This document shows positions 34,677 to 44,181 of a stretch of 47,504 nt of DNA, in pieces. Made by a program: the position numbers and the translations under genes. The notes beneath the pieces are model-generated. The model ran no database searches. It was not told where the DNA came from and saw only the letters and a list, made by a program, of their open reading frames with translations. This DNA comes from Rhodobacterales bacterium. Its GTDB lineage: Bacteria; Pseudomonadota; Alphaproteobacteria; Rhodobacterales; Rhodobacteraceae. The stretch's first letter is position 1. Every line of letters starts with the position of its first letter. The stretch covers positions 1-47,504 of the forward strand of contig QIGK01000071.1 in NCBI GenBank assembly GCA_003228875.1. The letters are read 5' to 3'.

Positions 34677-36068
34677 GTGGTTTCAAAATTTCAAAAAATA
34701 CTGATGGTGTGTGTCTCCGTTTCGGCCACAACATTTGCCCTGCCATCAACGGCTGACAGCCTGCTGGATGCGATGCGGCTGGCTTATGAAACCAATCCGA
34801 CATTGGCAATTAACCGCGCGGCATTGCGCACCACGGACGAATCCGTTGCGCAAGCCATTGCGGCACGCCGTGGGACGCTGGCATTAACCGGCAGCGCCAA
34901 TTTGTCCCGAGCGCCAATTGCTGGCGATGATTTAACCGACAGATATGCAATTTCACTGAATGCCAGCCTGATCTTGTTTGACGGGGGCCGCTCTCGTGAT
35001 GCCGTGGCTTCGGCCACTGAATCAGTGTTGGCGGCGCGGGCCAGCTTAAGCAATGCTGAACAATCCGTGATGCTGGATGCGGCAACCGCGTTTTTGAATG
35101 TTCGGCGCGATTTGCAATTTGTTACCCTGTCCAGAAATAATGTTAATGTTCTGAAGCAACAGGTTCAGGCCGCTGAAGACCGCTTTGCGGTTGGCGCGGT
35201 AACCCGCACCGATGTGGCACAAACCCAAGCACGGCTTGCGGCAGCACAAAGCAGCCTTGCGGCCAGTCGAGGTGCTTTGGCAATCAGTTCAGAAATTTAC
35301 CGAGCGACCGTTGGCGTTGCCCCGCAACACCTAAGCCCGCCGCCAGCATTGCCGCATCTGCCAAGAAATTTGGCCGTGGCAGAGGAAATCGCGATCAGAA
35401 CCCATCCATTGATGAACGCAGCCCATCACGCTGAAAAAGCCGCAGCACTTGACATGCGCCGCGCCCAAAATGCGCGTTTGCCCAGCTTGTCAGCCAATGC
35501 TTCGGTTGGGGGCACTTATGCGGATGACTTTTCGGGTAACAAACAATGGCGGGATTCTGCCAGCGTTGGTTTATCTGCTTCGGTTCCGATATTTTCTGGA
35601 GGGTCAATTTCATCTGCACTTCGGCAGGCTGGAATCATTGTTGAAAGACGTATGGCCGAAACCCAGAATACCCGGGTTGTGGTGCGCCAGAACACCGCTG
35701 CTTCTTGGTTTGAATTGCAAATTGCCAATGCCTCTATTGCTGCAAGCCAGTTGCAGATCGAAGCTTCGCAATATGCTTATGACGGCATTCAACAGGAAGC
35801 AGATCTGGGCGCGCGCACCGTTCTTGATATTCTGAACGCTGAACAAGACCTGTTGAACGCCCGCACAAATCTTATTTCGGCAACGCACCAGAAAAATGTT
35901 GCGGCCTATCGGTTGCTGGCAGCAATGGGCCTGCTGACCCCTGAAAATCTGGCGCTGGGAATTGAGCTTTATGACCCTAGCGAGAATTTCAACCGAATCC
36001 GCAACGCTCCGACCAGCACATTCGGGGCAGCACAAGTGCTTGACGGGATTGCTGACCGCTGGAACTAA
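34677..36068 (+). CDS. tolC: TolC-family outer-membrane channel
   Basis: A 463-residue type I secretion / efflux channel. The GTG start at 34677 is preceded by GGAG at a good distance. A signal peptide of about 25 residues ends near STADS. Two homologous repeats follow: LLDAMRLAYETNPTL...AAEDRFAVGAVTRTDVAQ and EEIAIRTHPLM...ADLGARTVLDILNAEQDLLNA, the classical TolC hairpin signatures. It forms the trimeric exit duct for tripartite pumps or type I systems; no partner genes lie nearby. Confidence 0.94.
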   Translation: MVSKFQKILMVCVSVSATTFALPSTADSLLDAMRLAYETNPTLAINRAALRTTDESVAQAIAARRGTLALTGSANLSRAPIAGDDLTDRYAISLNASLILFDGGRSRDAVASATESVLAARASLSNAEQSVMLDAATAFLNVRRDLQFVTLSRNNVNVLKQQVQAAEDRFAVGAVTRTDVAQTQARLAAAQSSLAASRGALAISSEIYRATVGVAPQHLSPPPALPHLPRNLAVAEEIAIRTHPLMNAAHHAEKAAALDMRRAQNARLPSLSANASVGGTYADDFSGNKQWRDSASVGLSASVPIFSGGSISSALRQAGIIVERRMAETQNTRVVVRQNTAASWFELQIANASIAASQLQIEASQYAYDGIQQEADLGARTVLDILNAEQDLLNARTNLISATHQKNVAAYRLLAAMGLLTPENLALGIELYDPSENFNRIRNAPTSTFGAAQVLDGIADRWN

Positions 36069-36278
36069 CCCATGTCGCGAGGATTTTTGGACTTGTCCGC
36101 ATTGCGAAGTCTTTTTTAGGTTTCTCATTCACCGCGCACTATATGACTTTCATTGCGAAATTCATTTTCGCGTCTTGGTGCCATGTTTTGTCTCCTTGAT
36201 GGCGAATAGTGCTATAAGTGCTCAAAACTTTCTACGGACAAATCCAACCCATAGCTCAGCCATTTCATGGGCTTTGGC

Positions 36279-37145
36279 TCAGGCTTTGGCAAAAAGCTGG
36301 ATGGCCATGCGCAAAGCACCAAACAAAGCATCGCCATCGGGCGGCTGTGCGGCTTGTTGGTATTTTTGAGGCAATAATTTCAGATAAATCAAGCCAAGCC
36401 CGCCGAGCATACAAAACGGTTTGGCAGGGTCAAAACCGGTGGCGTTAATGCTTTTGGCCACCAGATCAACTTGCCGCGTCATAATCAACTTGCCATTCAC
36501 ATCATCCGCTTTGGCTGCCGCGACAATATCGGGGGCGTATTTGGCAAAATCTTTGGGCGCATATTCAGCCGCGGCTTTGACGATGTTTTTGATCTGGTTA
36601 TCAAAGCCTGACAAAAACTGACGGGTCAGATTCGAATGGGGTTGAATGCCGTCAGCCGCAAGAATCGAGCGGCGAAATAATTCAAGCCCGAGCGCCGCGC
36701 CGCTGCCATCATCGCCCAGCAAAAAACCCCAACCGCCCAGCATCCGCACGCCTTGGTGATCACGACACGCAAAAACTGAGCCGGTGCCGATTGCGGCAAT
36801 GCACCCTTGTGACGCGCCAATCGCGCCCTCCAATGTGATGCGGCTGTCATTGACAATCTGGCTGTGTTTAAAGGGTAATTCGCGGTTAAAATCAGCCGCA
36901 TGGTTATCCAGATTTGACCCAGCTAAACCCAATACCGCGCTGCAATTGGCAATTTCAGCGCGTTTAAGCCCCGCTTTGTCAAAAGCCTTTTCGACCGCTC
37001 CAAGAATATTTGTTTTTGAGCTGGTCAGATTGGTGGCAATATTTGCGGCACCGCCGTTGCTTTCGGCCAGAACATTCCCGGCCATATCTGCAACCACAAC
37101 ACGGCAGCCGGTTCCGCCTCCGTCGACACCAATCAGATAGCTCAC
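36279..37145 (-). CDS. BadF/BadG-type ATPase, N-acetylglucosamine-kinase-like
   Basis: A 288-residue ASKHA-fold kinase. The phosphate-1 motif is GVDGGGTGCRVVVADM at residues 6-21, the phosphate-2 motif lies around AAIGTGS, and MLGGWGFLLGDDGSGAALG follows. Close relatives phosphorylate glucosamine or N-acetylglucosamine. In Rhodobacterales such genes often sit in amino-sugar uptake clusters, but this copy stands alone between tolC and the cytochromes. The region 36069-36278 after tolC holds only a 6-bp hairpin (36155-36171). Confidence 0.82.
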   Translation of the reverse strand: MSYLIGVDGGGTGCRVVVADMAGNVLAESNGGAANIATNLTSSKTNILGAVEKAFDKAGLKRAEIANCSAVLGLAGSNLDNHAADFNRELPFKHSQIVNDSRITLEGAIGASQGCIAAIGTGSVFACRDHQGVRMLGGWGFLLGDDGSGAALGLELFRRSILAADGIQPHSNLTRQFLSGFDNQIKNIVKAAAEYAPKDFAKYAPDIVAAAKADDVNGKLIMTRQVDLVAKSINATGFDPAKPFCMLGGLGLIYLKLLPQKYQQAAQPPDGDALFGALRMAIQLFAKA

Positions 37146-37223
37146 ACGCCTGTCTCCGCAGTAAAAAATATTGGTTAGCAGGATTCGGCCTTGGCCAAAA
37201 GTGCTTTGTCAAACAGATCGGAT

Positions 37224-38120
37224 TTATTTGCTGGCGTCGGGTAAGGCAGGAATAGATTTCAGGTATCGGGCAATGGCAAGCCGATCCTCCACGGGTAGCA
37301 CGCCAAGGTTTTCAATCACTGCCACCATCGTAGACCCCGCTGTGTCAAATTCAGGGGTGAATCCTGTTTCAAAATAATATACCAGATCATCAACGCTCCA
37401 ATCCGCAATGCCTTGACTATGTGGCGTAATATTGGGAATTCGGCCTTTACCACTGGGGTTTGGGGCACCGGCCAGCCAGCGGTTGGCATCCATCCCACCC
37501 AGCATATTGCGCGGGCTATGACATTCTGCACAATGGCCCGGGCCTTCGACCAGATACTGGCCACGCATTTCAATGGTTTCGGCAACTTTACGGTCATCCA
37601 GAAATAACATTTTCCACAGGCCAAGACCACGGCGCAGTCGAAACGGTAAAGGCAGTTCATGGGCAATATTCACCTGTGCAACCGCAGGAAGCGTATCCAT
37701 ATAGGCCTTGAGATCAACCACATCGGAAACGGTCATGCGGGTATAGGAGCCAAACGGGAATGCCGGATAATAGTGCTGCCCCGACGGGCTGATGCCCCGC
37801 AAAACTGCGTTGGCGAATTCGTAATTTGTCCAGCCACCAATACCTAAATCGGGGTCACTGGAAATATTGGGTGCGATAAAAGTGCCAAATGGCGTGGCGA
37901 ATGCCTGCCCGCCGCCAAGCATCAAACGGGCCTCGCCTTTGGCGTCTTTTGCGTAATGGCAAGATGCACAACCACCAATGGCAAAAACCTGCGCGCCCTT
38001 TGCAGGGTCTCCGATAAGGCCCGCGACCAGCGCGGTGTCTAAATTGTCAGGTTGGGTTAAAAACCAGAATGCAGCACCGCCAAGCAGTGCTGCAAAAAAT
38101 GCTTTATTCCTCAGGCGCAC
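37224..38120 (-). CDS. Membrane-anchored diheme cytochrome c
   Basis: A 298-residue protein when started at GTG 38120, where an N-terminal helix (AFFAALLGGAAFWFL) can anchor or export it. Two CxxCH haem sites are visible, CASCH near residue 50 and CAECH near 195, like the cytochrome subunits of periplasmic dehydrogenases (gluconate or alcohol type). The start lies inside the cytochrome c' gene, overlapping its end by 17 bases. A longer frame to 38219 has no credible N-terminus. Likely electron acceptor for a periplasmic oxidase or dehydrogenase (inference). Confidence 0.82.
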   Translation of the reverse strand: MRLRNKAFFAALLGGAAFWFLTQPDNLDTALVAGLIGDPAKGAQVFAIGGCASCHYAKDAKGEARLMLGGGQAFATPFGTFIAPNISSDPDLGIGGWTNYEFANAVLRGISPSGQHYYPAFPFGSYTRMTVSDVVDLKAYMDTLPAVAQVNIAHELPLPFRLRRGLGLWKMLFLDDRKVAETIEMRGQYLVEGPGHCAECHSPRNMLGGMDANRWLAGAPNPSGKGRIPNITPHSQGIADWSVDDLVYYFETGFTPEFDTAGSTMVAVIENLGVLPVEDRLAIARYLKSIPALPDASK

Positions 38121-38553
38121 GATAATTTTCGTGACAGGCTTTGCAGGTTCCGGCAACCGCGCCAAACAGCGGCCCGAAACTTGCCAGATCAGCAGGTTCG
38201 GCGGCAATTGCTGTATCAAGAGCAGCCAGTAATGTGGTTATTCCCGCATCAAATTCCGAGCCATCTTCCCAAATCGCCGCCATGGCGCGGGTTTCTTCGC
38301 CATCGACAGGCGGGGTGCCAAATAATGGCTGCGCAGTGGCTACGGCATTGCGCATGGTCTCTAGCGCCGAGAGCGCTGCAAGATTATCATAGTCCACTTT
38401 GCCTTGTGCCATACCACCCAAGATGCGCATTTCTCCGACGACGGCTTTCATGGCACCGATTCGCTGTTCGATTTCCGTATGGCCACCCGCAGTAGCTGAT
38501 GCAGCTAGCACAGCGGTAATTAAGACGGTTTTGAGCGTAATTTTTTTTAACAT
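38104..38553 (-). CDS. Cytochrome c' / c-556-type
   Basis: A 149-residue periplasmic cytochrome with a signal peptide ending near ASATAGG. The single C-terminal haem motif is CKACH at residues 137-141 followed by ENYR, the four-helix cytochrome c' arrangement. Such proteins bind NO or transfer electrons. It is co-transcribed with, and overlaps, the diheme cytochrome gene, so they probably work together. Confidence 0.9.
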   Translation of the reverse strand: MLKKITLKTVLITAVLAASATAGGHTEIEQRIGAMKAVVGEMRILGGMAQGKVDYDNLAALSALETMRNAVATAQPLFGTPPVDGEETRAMAAIWEDGSEFDAGITTLLAALDTAIAAEPADLASFGPLFGAVAGTCKACHENYRAPEE

Positions 38554-38619
38554 GATATTCCCCTTTTTTTATGAAGATAACCTAACACGTTATGAGGTAA
38601 TGGTGGTAACAGTTTCGTG

Positions 38620-39633
38620 TTATCCGCCAGTATGGCTCATGTGGCGCGACATTTCGCCGACGACTTTTTGGCGGGAATAATCAAAATCATGGCCTTTGGG
38701 TTTGCGATCAATCGCTTTACGAATGGCGGCGTGCAGCGGCGCATCATTTGTCAGGTTATCACGCATAACCGCGCGCAGGTCTGCTTCGTCTTCTTGCCCC
38801 AGACACATGAACAACTGCCCGGTGCAGGTCAGGCGCACCCGATTGCAGCTTTCGCAGAAATTATGGGTCAGCGGGGTAATAAAACCAATGCGCCCGCCGG
38901 TTTCTTCAACCCGCACATAGGTCGCCGGTCCACCCGTGTTCAGCGGAATATCCGTAAGCGTCCAGCGGGTGGCAATTTCGGCACGCACATCCGTTAATGG
39001 CCAATACTGGTCCAGCCGGTTATCCTCGCCAAGGTCGCCCATCGGCATAACCTCAATCACCGTCAGATCAAAGCCGCGTTGCCCGCACCATGCCACCATG
39101 TCATGGATTTCATCATCATTTGTGCCTTTTAGGGCAACCGCATTAATCTTGATTGCCATGCCGGCTTTTTGGGCGGCGTCAATACCGTCCATCACTTGGC
39201 CAAACCGTCCCCAGCGGGTGATTTTGGTGAATTTTTCGTCGTTAATGGTATCAAGCGATATATTCACCCGCCGCACCCCAGCATCCCACAAAGGCTGGGC
39301 AAATCGCACCAACTGAGAGCCATTGGTGGTCAGGGTTAATTCCCGCAAGGCACCCGAAGCCAAATGCCGAGACATCTTGTCAAAAAAGGTCATGATGCCT
39401 TTGCGCACCAAGGGTTCACCGCCGGTGATGCGCAGTTTTTTAACGCCAAGATCAACAAAAGCTGAACACATGCGGTCCAGTTCCTCCAGCGACAGCAATT
39501 CTTTCTTTGGCAGAAAAGTCATGTTTTCCGACATACAATAGAAACAGCGAAAATCACAACGGTCGGTCACCGACACCCGAAGGTAATCAATGGTGCGGTT
39601 AAACGGGTCAACAAGGCTTGGAATCTGGGTCAT
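38620..39633 (-). CDS. moaA: GTP 3',8-cyclase MoaA
   Basis: A 337-residue radical-SAM enzyme that converts GTP to 3',8-cyclo-GTP in the first step of molybdenum-cofactor synthesis. The N-terminal cluster is C26-C30-C33 (CDFRCFYC). A second cluster is formed by [13 protein letters not shown] and a later cysteine. The protein ends in Gly-Gly, which MoaA needs for activity. No other moa genes are adjacent. Its start lies about 90 bases from the divergent acyl-CoA synthetase start. Confidence 0.97.
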   Translation of the reverse strand: MTQIPSLVDPFNRTIDYLRVSVTDRCDFRCFYCMSENMTFLPKKELLSLEELDRMCSAFVDLGVKKLRITGGEPLVRKGIMTFFDKMSRHLASGALRELTLTTNGSQLVRFAQPLWDAGVRRVNISLDTINDEKFTKITRWGRFGQVMDGIDAAQKAGMAIKINAVALKGTNDDEIHDMVAWCGQRGFDLTVIEVMPMGDLGEDNRLDQYWPLTDVRAEIATRWTLTDIPLNTGGPATYVRVEETGGRIGFITPLTHNFCESCNRVRLTCTGQLFMCLGQEDEADLRAVMRDNLTNDAPLHAAIRKAIDRKPKGHDFDYSRQKVVGEMSRHMSHTGG

Positions 39634-39724
39634 TTTTGGACCCTATGCCTGCCCGTTGGTGAGAGCAAGTAAATTGCTTGGCATCACAAATATGGCTGGT
39701 ATGGTATGCGCGAAAGAGGACATT

Positions 39725-41341
39725 ATGCAGCCCGAAACATTGATCCAAAAATCTGATAACTGGCAGGATATGCGCAGTGCTTTTCGCTGGCCGCAGCCTA
39801 GATTTTATAACATAGCAGAACAAATCTGTGAGCGTTGGGCGCGCGTCTATCCTGACCGTTTGGCATTAACTTATCTGCAATCCGACGGGTCGATTAAAAA
39901 CTATTCTTATGGTCAGCTTTCCCGCGCCTCGTCGCGGTTGGCAAATGCGCTGGCAGCGCATGGGTTGAAGCGCGGAGACCGCTGCGCAGTGCTGCTGCCC
40001 CAAACCCCCGAAACCATCCTGACGCATTTGGCTTGTTACAAACTCGGTGCTATTGCGGTGCCGCTTTTTACTTTGTTTGGTGAAGATGGCTTGCAGTTTC
40101 GTTTGGGAAATTCCGGTGCGATGGCACTGGTGACCGACGGTGCAAGCTTGCCAAAAATTCTGAATATTCGCGATGATCTGCCGGCCTTGCAGGCGATTTA
40201 TTCCATAGACCAGCGCGAATCTGGTGTTCTTGATTTTTGGCAAGAACTGGATAAAGCCGCTGACACAATTGATTGCGCGGTTACCAGCCCCGATGATCCG
40301 GCTTTTATCAGCTATACCAGCGGCACCACCGGCCCGCCAAAGGGCGCATTACACGGTCACCGCGTGTTGCTCGGCCATTTGCCCGGCGTTGAAACGCACC
40401 ATAATTTCCTGCCCCAAAAGGGCGATCGTCTTTGGACGCCAGCGGATTGGGCATGGATGGGCGGCCTCACGAATGTGATGATGCCCGCCCTGAATTACGG
40501 TGTGCCGCTGGTGGCGCATCGCATGGCTAAATTTGATCCGGAACATGCGTTCTGGCTGATGGAAAAGCTGGAGGTGCGCAATGTTTTCCTGCCGCCGACC
40601 GCCCTGAAACTGATGCGTCAAGCTACGATAAAACCGGTGAACCTGCGTTCGGTCGGTTCCGGCGGAGAGGCCTTGGGCGCAGAATTGCTCGATTGGGGTC
40701 GCGAGAAATTCGGTACAACCATTAATGAATTTTACGGGCAAACCGAATGCAATCTGGTGCTGGGAAATTCCCACACAGTTTTTGCACCGCGCGACGGATC
40801 AACTGGCAAAGCAGTGCCGGGCAGCGATGTGGCTATTCTGGATGGTGCTGGCAATGAGCTCCCGATAGGCGAGATCGGTGAAATCGCCATAAAACGCGGC
40901 GTGCCGCAAATGTTTCTTGGCTATTGGCAACAATCCGAAAAAACCGCGGATAAATTTGTCGGTGAATGGCTGCGCACCGGAGATGAAGGCAGTCGCGATG
41001 AAGACGGGTATTTCCATTTTTCGGCCCGACAAGATGATGTGATTACATCATCTGGCTATCGCATTGGTCCCTCAGAAATCGAGGATTGTCTGGCCGCCCA
41101 CGCGGATGTTTCCATGGCGGCGGTCATCGGCGTGCCGGACCCGGTGCGCACCGAGATCATCAAAGCTTTTGTTGTGGTGGCAAAGGGCAAAGCCAATGAG
41201 GCCCTAAAAACCGAATTGATTGAACGGGTAAGAACCCGAATTTCCCCCCATGTCGCCCCGCGTGAAATCGAATTTATTGACGCTTTGCCGATGACAGCCA
41301 CCGGAAAAATCATGCGGCGCGAGCTAAAGAAACAGACCTAG
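39725..41341 (+). CDS. Acyl-CoA synthetase (AMP-forming), acetyl-CoA-synthetase-like
   Basis: A 538-residue adenylate-forming ligase. The P-loop motif is SYTSGTTGPPKGALHGH. NEFYGQTECNLV is the substrate/AMP motif. The hinge region holds RTGDEGSRDEDGYFHFSARQDDVITSSGYRIGP, and the catalytic lysine is in TATGKIMRREL. The sequence is closest to medium/short-chain acyl-CoA synthetases of the AcsM type. ATG 39725, after AGAGGA, is chosen over a longer frame that overlaps moaA. Substrate unknown. Confidence 0.9.
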   Translation: MQPETLIQKSDNWQDMRSAFRWPQPRFYNIAEQICERWARVYPDRLALTYLQSDGSIKNYSYGQLSRASSRLANALAAHGLKRGDRCAVLLPQTPETILTHLACYKLGAIAVPLFTLFGEDGLQFRLGNSGAMALVTDGASLPKILNIRDDLPALQAIYSIDQRESGVLDFWQELDKAADTIDCAVTSPDDPAFISYTSGTTGPPKGALHGHRVLLGHLPGVETHHNFLPQKGDRLWTPADWAWMGGLTNVMMPALNYGVPLVAHRMAKFDPEHAFWLMEKLEVRNVFLPPTALKLMRQATIKPVNLRSVGSGGEALGAELLDWGREKFGTTINEFYGQTECNLVLGNSHTVFAPRDGSTGKAVPGSDVAILDGAGNELPIGEIGEIAIKRGVPQMFLGYWQQSEKTADKFVGEWLRTGDEGSRDEDGYFHFSARQDDVITSSGYRIGPSEIEDCLAAHADVSMAAVIGVPDPVRTEIIKAFVVVAKGKANEALKTELIERVRTRISPHVAPREIEFIDALPMTATGKIMRRELKKQT

Positions 41342-42708
41342 CTGTGGTTTTCCAACATGCCGCTAACCAGCGCCAGCTTTTCCAAAACAAGGGCTTTGTC
41401 ACCCTTGCTTTCAACATTCAGCCGCACCAGCGGTTCGGTGCTGGAGGAGCGTAAATTCAAGCGCCAATGGCCAAAATCCATGCTTAGACCATCAGCCCGG
41501 GATATTTTTGCATCCGCCGATTGAAGCGCATTTTCAACTGCTTGAATGGCGGATTTCGGGTCTTGAATCGTAAAATTAAACTCACCCGAAGACGGAAATT
41601 TCTTAACTCGATCTTTAACCAGATCCGCCAGAGACTGCCCGCTGGTGGAAACCAATTCCGCAATCAAAAGCCACGGGATCATGCCGCTATCGCAATACAT
41701 GAAATCTTTGAAATAGTGGTGGGCGCTCATCTCTCCGCCATAAATCGCGTTGTGTTTGCGCATCGCCGCCTTAAGAAACGCATGGCCGGTTTTGGCCTGA
41801 ATGGCGGTGCCATCAAGGGTTTCAACGATGTCCTGCGTGTTCCAGATCATACGCGGATCGTGAATAATGGCCGCGCCGGGGTTTGACATTAACGCCTGTT
41901 GGGCCAGCAGCCCGACAATATAATAGCCGTCAATAAACGCGCCGCTGTGGTCAAAAAAGAAACATCGGTCAAAATCTCCGTCCCATGCGACGCCAAAATC
42001 CGCCCTGTGTTGACGCACAGCATTGGCGGTGCGCGGCTGGTTTTTCTTTAGCAACGGATTGGGAATGCCGTTGGGAAAGCTGGCATCGGGGCTGTGATCC
42101 ATGCGGATAAATTCGATCGGCGCACCGGCACCCAGAAGTTGCTGCGCAATTTCATCAAATGCCGGCCCCGCCGTGCCATTGCCTGGATTCACAAGAATTT
42201 TAAGCGGCGCCATTTTGGCAGGGCTGATGAACGAAAGCACCTTTTTGGCATATTCTGACCGCAAACCGCGAGTTTTCAGCGTGCCTTTTTGGGCAGGAAA
42301 TTCAAAATCCGCGGCCTCGGCCAGCTTGCGAATTTGGGCAAATTCGGTGTCAGGGTCAAGCGGGCGAGAACCGACGCCAACCAGCTTCATGCCATTATAA
42401 TTAATCGGATTATGCGAGGCGGTGATTTCCACCCCGCAATCGGTTTTCAGGAATTCAACCGCATGGTAAATTTCTTCGGTGCCTGACTGGCCGATATCAA
42501 TCACATCCACGCCCATATCCAGCATGCCGTTAATAAGAGCAGCTTTCAATTCATCGCTGGTGGCGCGGCAATCCGCGCCAATGACAGCGGTTTTCAGATT
42601 GGCAAAGCTGGCAAAAGCCGCGCCAATATCATAGGCGATCCCAGGGTTTAATTCGGTGCCAAGCACGCCGCGAATGTCATAGGCTTTAAAGCAATTCAAA
42701 GACCGCAA
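41338..42708 (-). CDS. Phosphomannomutase / phosphoglucomutase
   Basis: About 456 residues if started at TTG 42708, seven bases after AAAGGA; the frame is open to 42759. FKAYDIRG opens the protein. The phosphoserine loop is TASHNPINYNGMK. The Mg2+ loop is DGDFDRCFFFD, and the sugar-binding loop is GGEMSAHH. The C-terminal phosphate-binding domain ends in RSSSTEPLVRLN. It interconverts hexose 1- and 6-phosphates for LPS, exopolysaccharide and nucleotide-sugar synthesis. No ATG fits the expected N-terminus. Confidence 0.92.
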   Translation of the reverse strand: MRSLNCFKAYDIRGVLGTELNPGIAYDIGAAFASFANLKTAVIGADCRATSDELKAALINGMLDMGVDVIDIGQSGTEEIYHAVEFLKTDCGVEITASHNPINYNGMKLVGVGSRPLDPDTEFAQIRKLAEAADFEFPAQKGTLKTRGLRSEYAKKVLSFISPAKMAPLKILVNPGNGTAGPAFDEIAQQLLGAGAPIEFIRMDHSPDASFPNGIPNPLLKKNQPRTANAVRQHRADFGVAWDGDFDRCFFFDHSGAFIDGYYIVGLLAQQALMSNPGAAIIHDPRMIWNTQDIVETLDGTAIQAKTGHAFLKAAMRKHNAIYGGEMSAHHYFKDFMYCDSGMIPWLLIAELVSTSGQSLADLVKDRVKKFPSSGEFNFTIQDPKSAIQAVENALQSADAKISRADGLSMDFGHWRLNLRSSSTEPLVRLNVESKGDKALVLEKLALVSGMLENHS

Positions 42709-42949
42709 TTCAATTTCCTTTTGCCATTTTAGCAGGCGTGCCGGCGATTTCCCTAACAACCTGTTAACAGATGATCGCCAATACCCTTAAAATTTGTTAA
42801 ATATCGGCAGTATAAAAACAGATATTTATCGGGTTGCGCGCGCAGGTGATACCGCTTTTTCATATTTTGACTGTAAAAACGCCAGCATGCGTTCTGAAAG
42901 CCACCAAAAACCCAAAGCCTTGCAAAACCGCCCTACCAGCGGGGCTTGG

Positions 42950-43513
42950 ATGCGATTTATCTGGGTGCATGTGCTGGTTTTTGCCGCTTTACTGGTTTTT
43001 CTGTTCAGCCCGCCCACCAAGGCGGAGCCAATTTTGCTGTCAAATAATTTTGAACTTGGTGCCGCCAAGGAATTCGAACGCCAACTTACTGAAGAAATTG
43101 ACACAGTCATTCTGGCGGTTTCCGGCGGCTATCTGGTTGAGGGCATGCAAATTGGCAGGATTATCCGTGCCCGCGGGTTGAAAACCGTGGTGCCAAGCGG
43201 CGCGGCTTGCCTTTCTGCTTGTGCTGAGGCTTTTTTAGGTGGCACATCCATGCAAATTGACGGCACGGTGGCTTTTCATATCCCGCGTGTTGCTGGCCCT
43301 ATTTCACAGGCTGATGCCTTTACCCAAGGCTTGGCGGGCGGAACATTAACCGCGATATATCGGTTTGAAATGGGCTTCGGGTTTGAATTAACCCAAACCA
43401 TAAATCGTTGGACAACCAATGAAAGGTTGCTGGCATTTAGCACCACATCAGAATTATTGCGCTATAAAGACCCTGAAAGCGGTCTGAAATTACCGCGTTT
43501 TTATGAGCGTTAG
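42950..43513 (+). CDS. Exported ClpP-fold-like protein (COG3904 type)
   Basis: Started at ATG 42950 it has 187 residues with a clear signal peptide (MRFIWVHV to about KAEP). The frame is open to a TTG at 42794, and ATG 42887 is another choice. AVSGGYLVEGMQIGRIIRARG and VPSGAACLSACAEAFLGG resemble the ClpP/crotonase-fold periplasmic proteins with a serine in the S-A-C-A motif. Whether it is a protease is not known. It is divergent from the phosphomutase and converges on the AlkD-like gene. Confidence 0.75.
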   Translation: MRFIWVHVLVFAALLVFLFSPPTKAEPILLSNNFELGAAKEFERQLTEEIDTVILAVSGGYLVEGMQIGRIIRARGLKTVVPSGAACLSACAEAFLGGTSMQIDGTVAFHIPRVAGPISQADAFTQGLAGGTLTAIYRFEMGFGFELTQTINRWTTNERLLAFSTTSELLRYKDPESGLKLPRFYER

Positions 43514-44181
43514 CTGAGGTATTTACCGGCAATTTTTGCAGCAAACGGTTTCATGCTGTCACCGTGATTGGCCAAAAATTCCCGCGCGCGGCTTGGGTCG
43601 TGTTTCGATAGGTCCCTGATCCACCAGCTGATGGCTTTCTGGATAAACCATTCTTTATCCTCAACATATGTCACAGCCCAGCCCAGAATGCGTTCGCGCT
43701 CAAGGCTTTGTTTTTCCGAAAGATAATTCAGTTTTGCCCAAGGCAAGGTCATCACCAACGCCGCGCGGCGTGACCACATGTGGTCAGATTTTGCCCAGAT
43801 TTCTACATCGTCCAGCCGTGATGAATCTGCCACCAACCGGCGTGAACCGGCGGATGCGGCATGGTCAGCAATTGCCCATGCGTCAAATTCAGGCACCCAC
43901 GATTTAATCAAATCCCATGCGGGTTGATCATCGGGTTTTATGCGGGCCTGAATAAGCAGTTTTGCCGCGGCGACTCGGGCTTCAAAGATGTCGGACTGCC
44001 AAAGTTCTGAAGCCAGCGCCACCCGCTCAGCAACATCCATCGCGCCGCGCCATTCTTTGACAAAAATATCAATTTGCGGGTTGGAGATCCCCAGATATTC
44101 GCGCTTGCCTTTGTGATAAGCCGCCATTTCTATGGCTTTCTCTGCATCCCCTGCTGCTTGCAATTGCTCCAGCTTGGTCAT
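43510..44181 (-). CDS. DNA alkylation repair protein, AlkD-like
   Basis: A 223-residue all-helical HEAT-repeat protein. NPQIDIFVKEWRG and SWVPEFDAWAIADHAA, followed by WSRRAALVMTLP and EWFIQKAISWWIRDLSKHDP, fit the AlkD/DNA_alkylation family of glycosylases that release N3- and N7-alkylpurines. The ATG overlaps the glmU stop by four bases, so it is translated as a passenger of glmU. Confidence 0.87.
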   Translation of the reverse strand: MTKLEQLQAAGDAEKAIEMAAYHKGKREYLGISNPQIDIFVKEWRGAMDVAERVALASELWQSDIFEARVAAAKLLIQARIKPDDQPAWDLIKSWVPEFDAWAIADHAASAGSRRLVADSSRLDDVEIWAKSDHMWSRRAALVMTLPWAKLNYLSEKQSLERERILGWAVTYVEDKEWFIQKAISWWIRDLSKHDPSRAREFLANHGDSMKPFAAKIAGKYLS

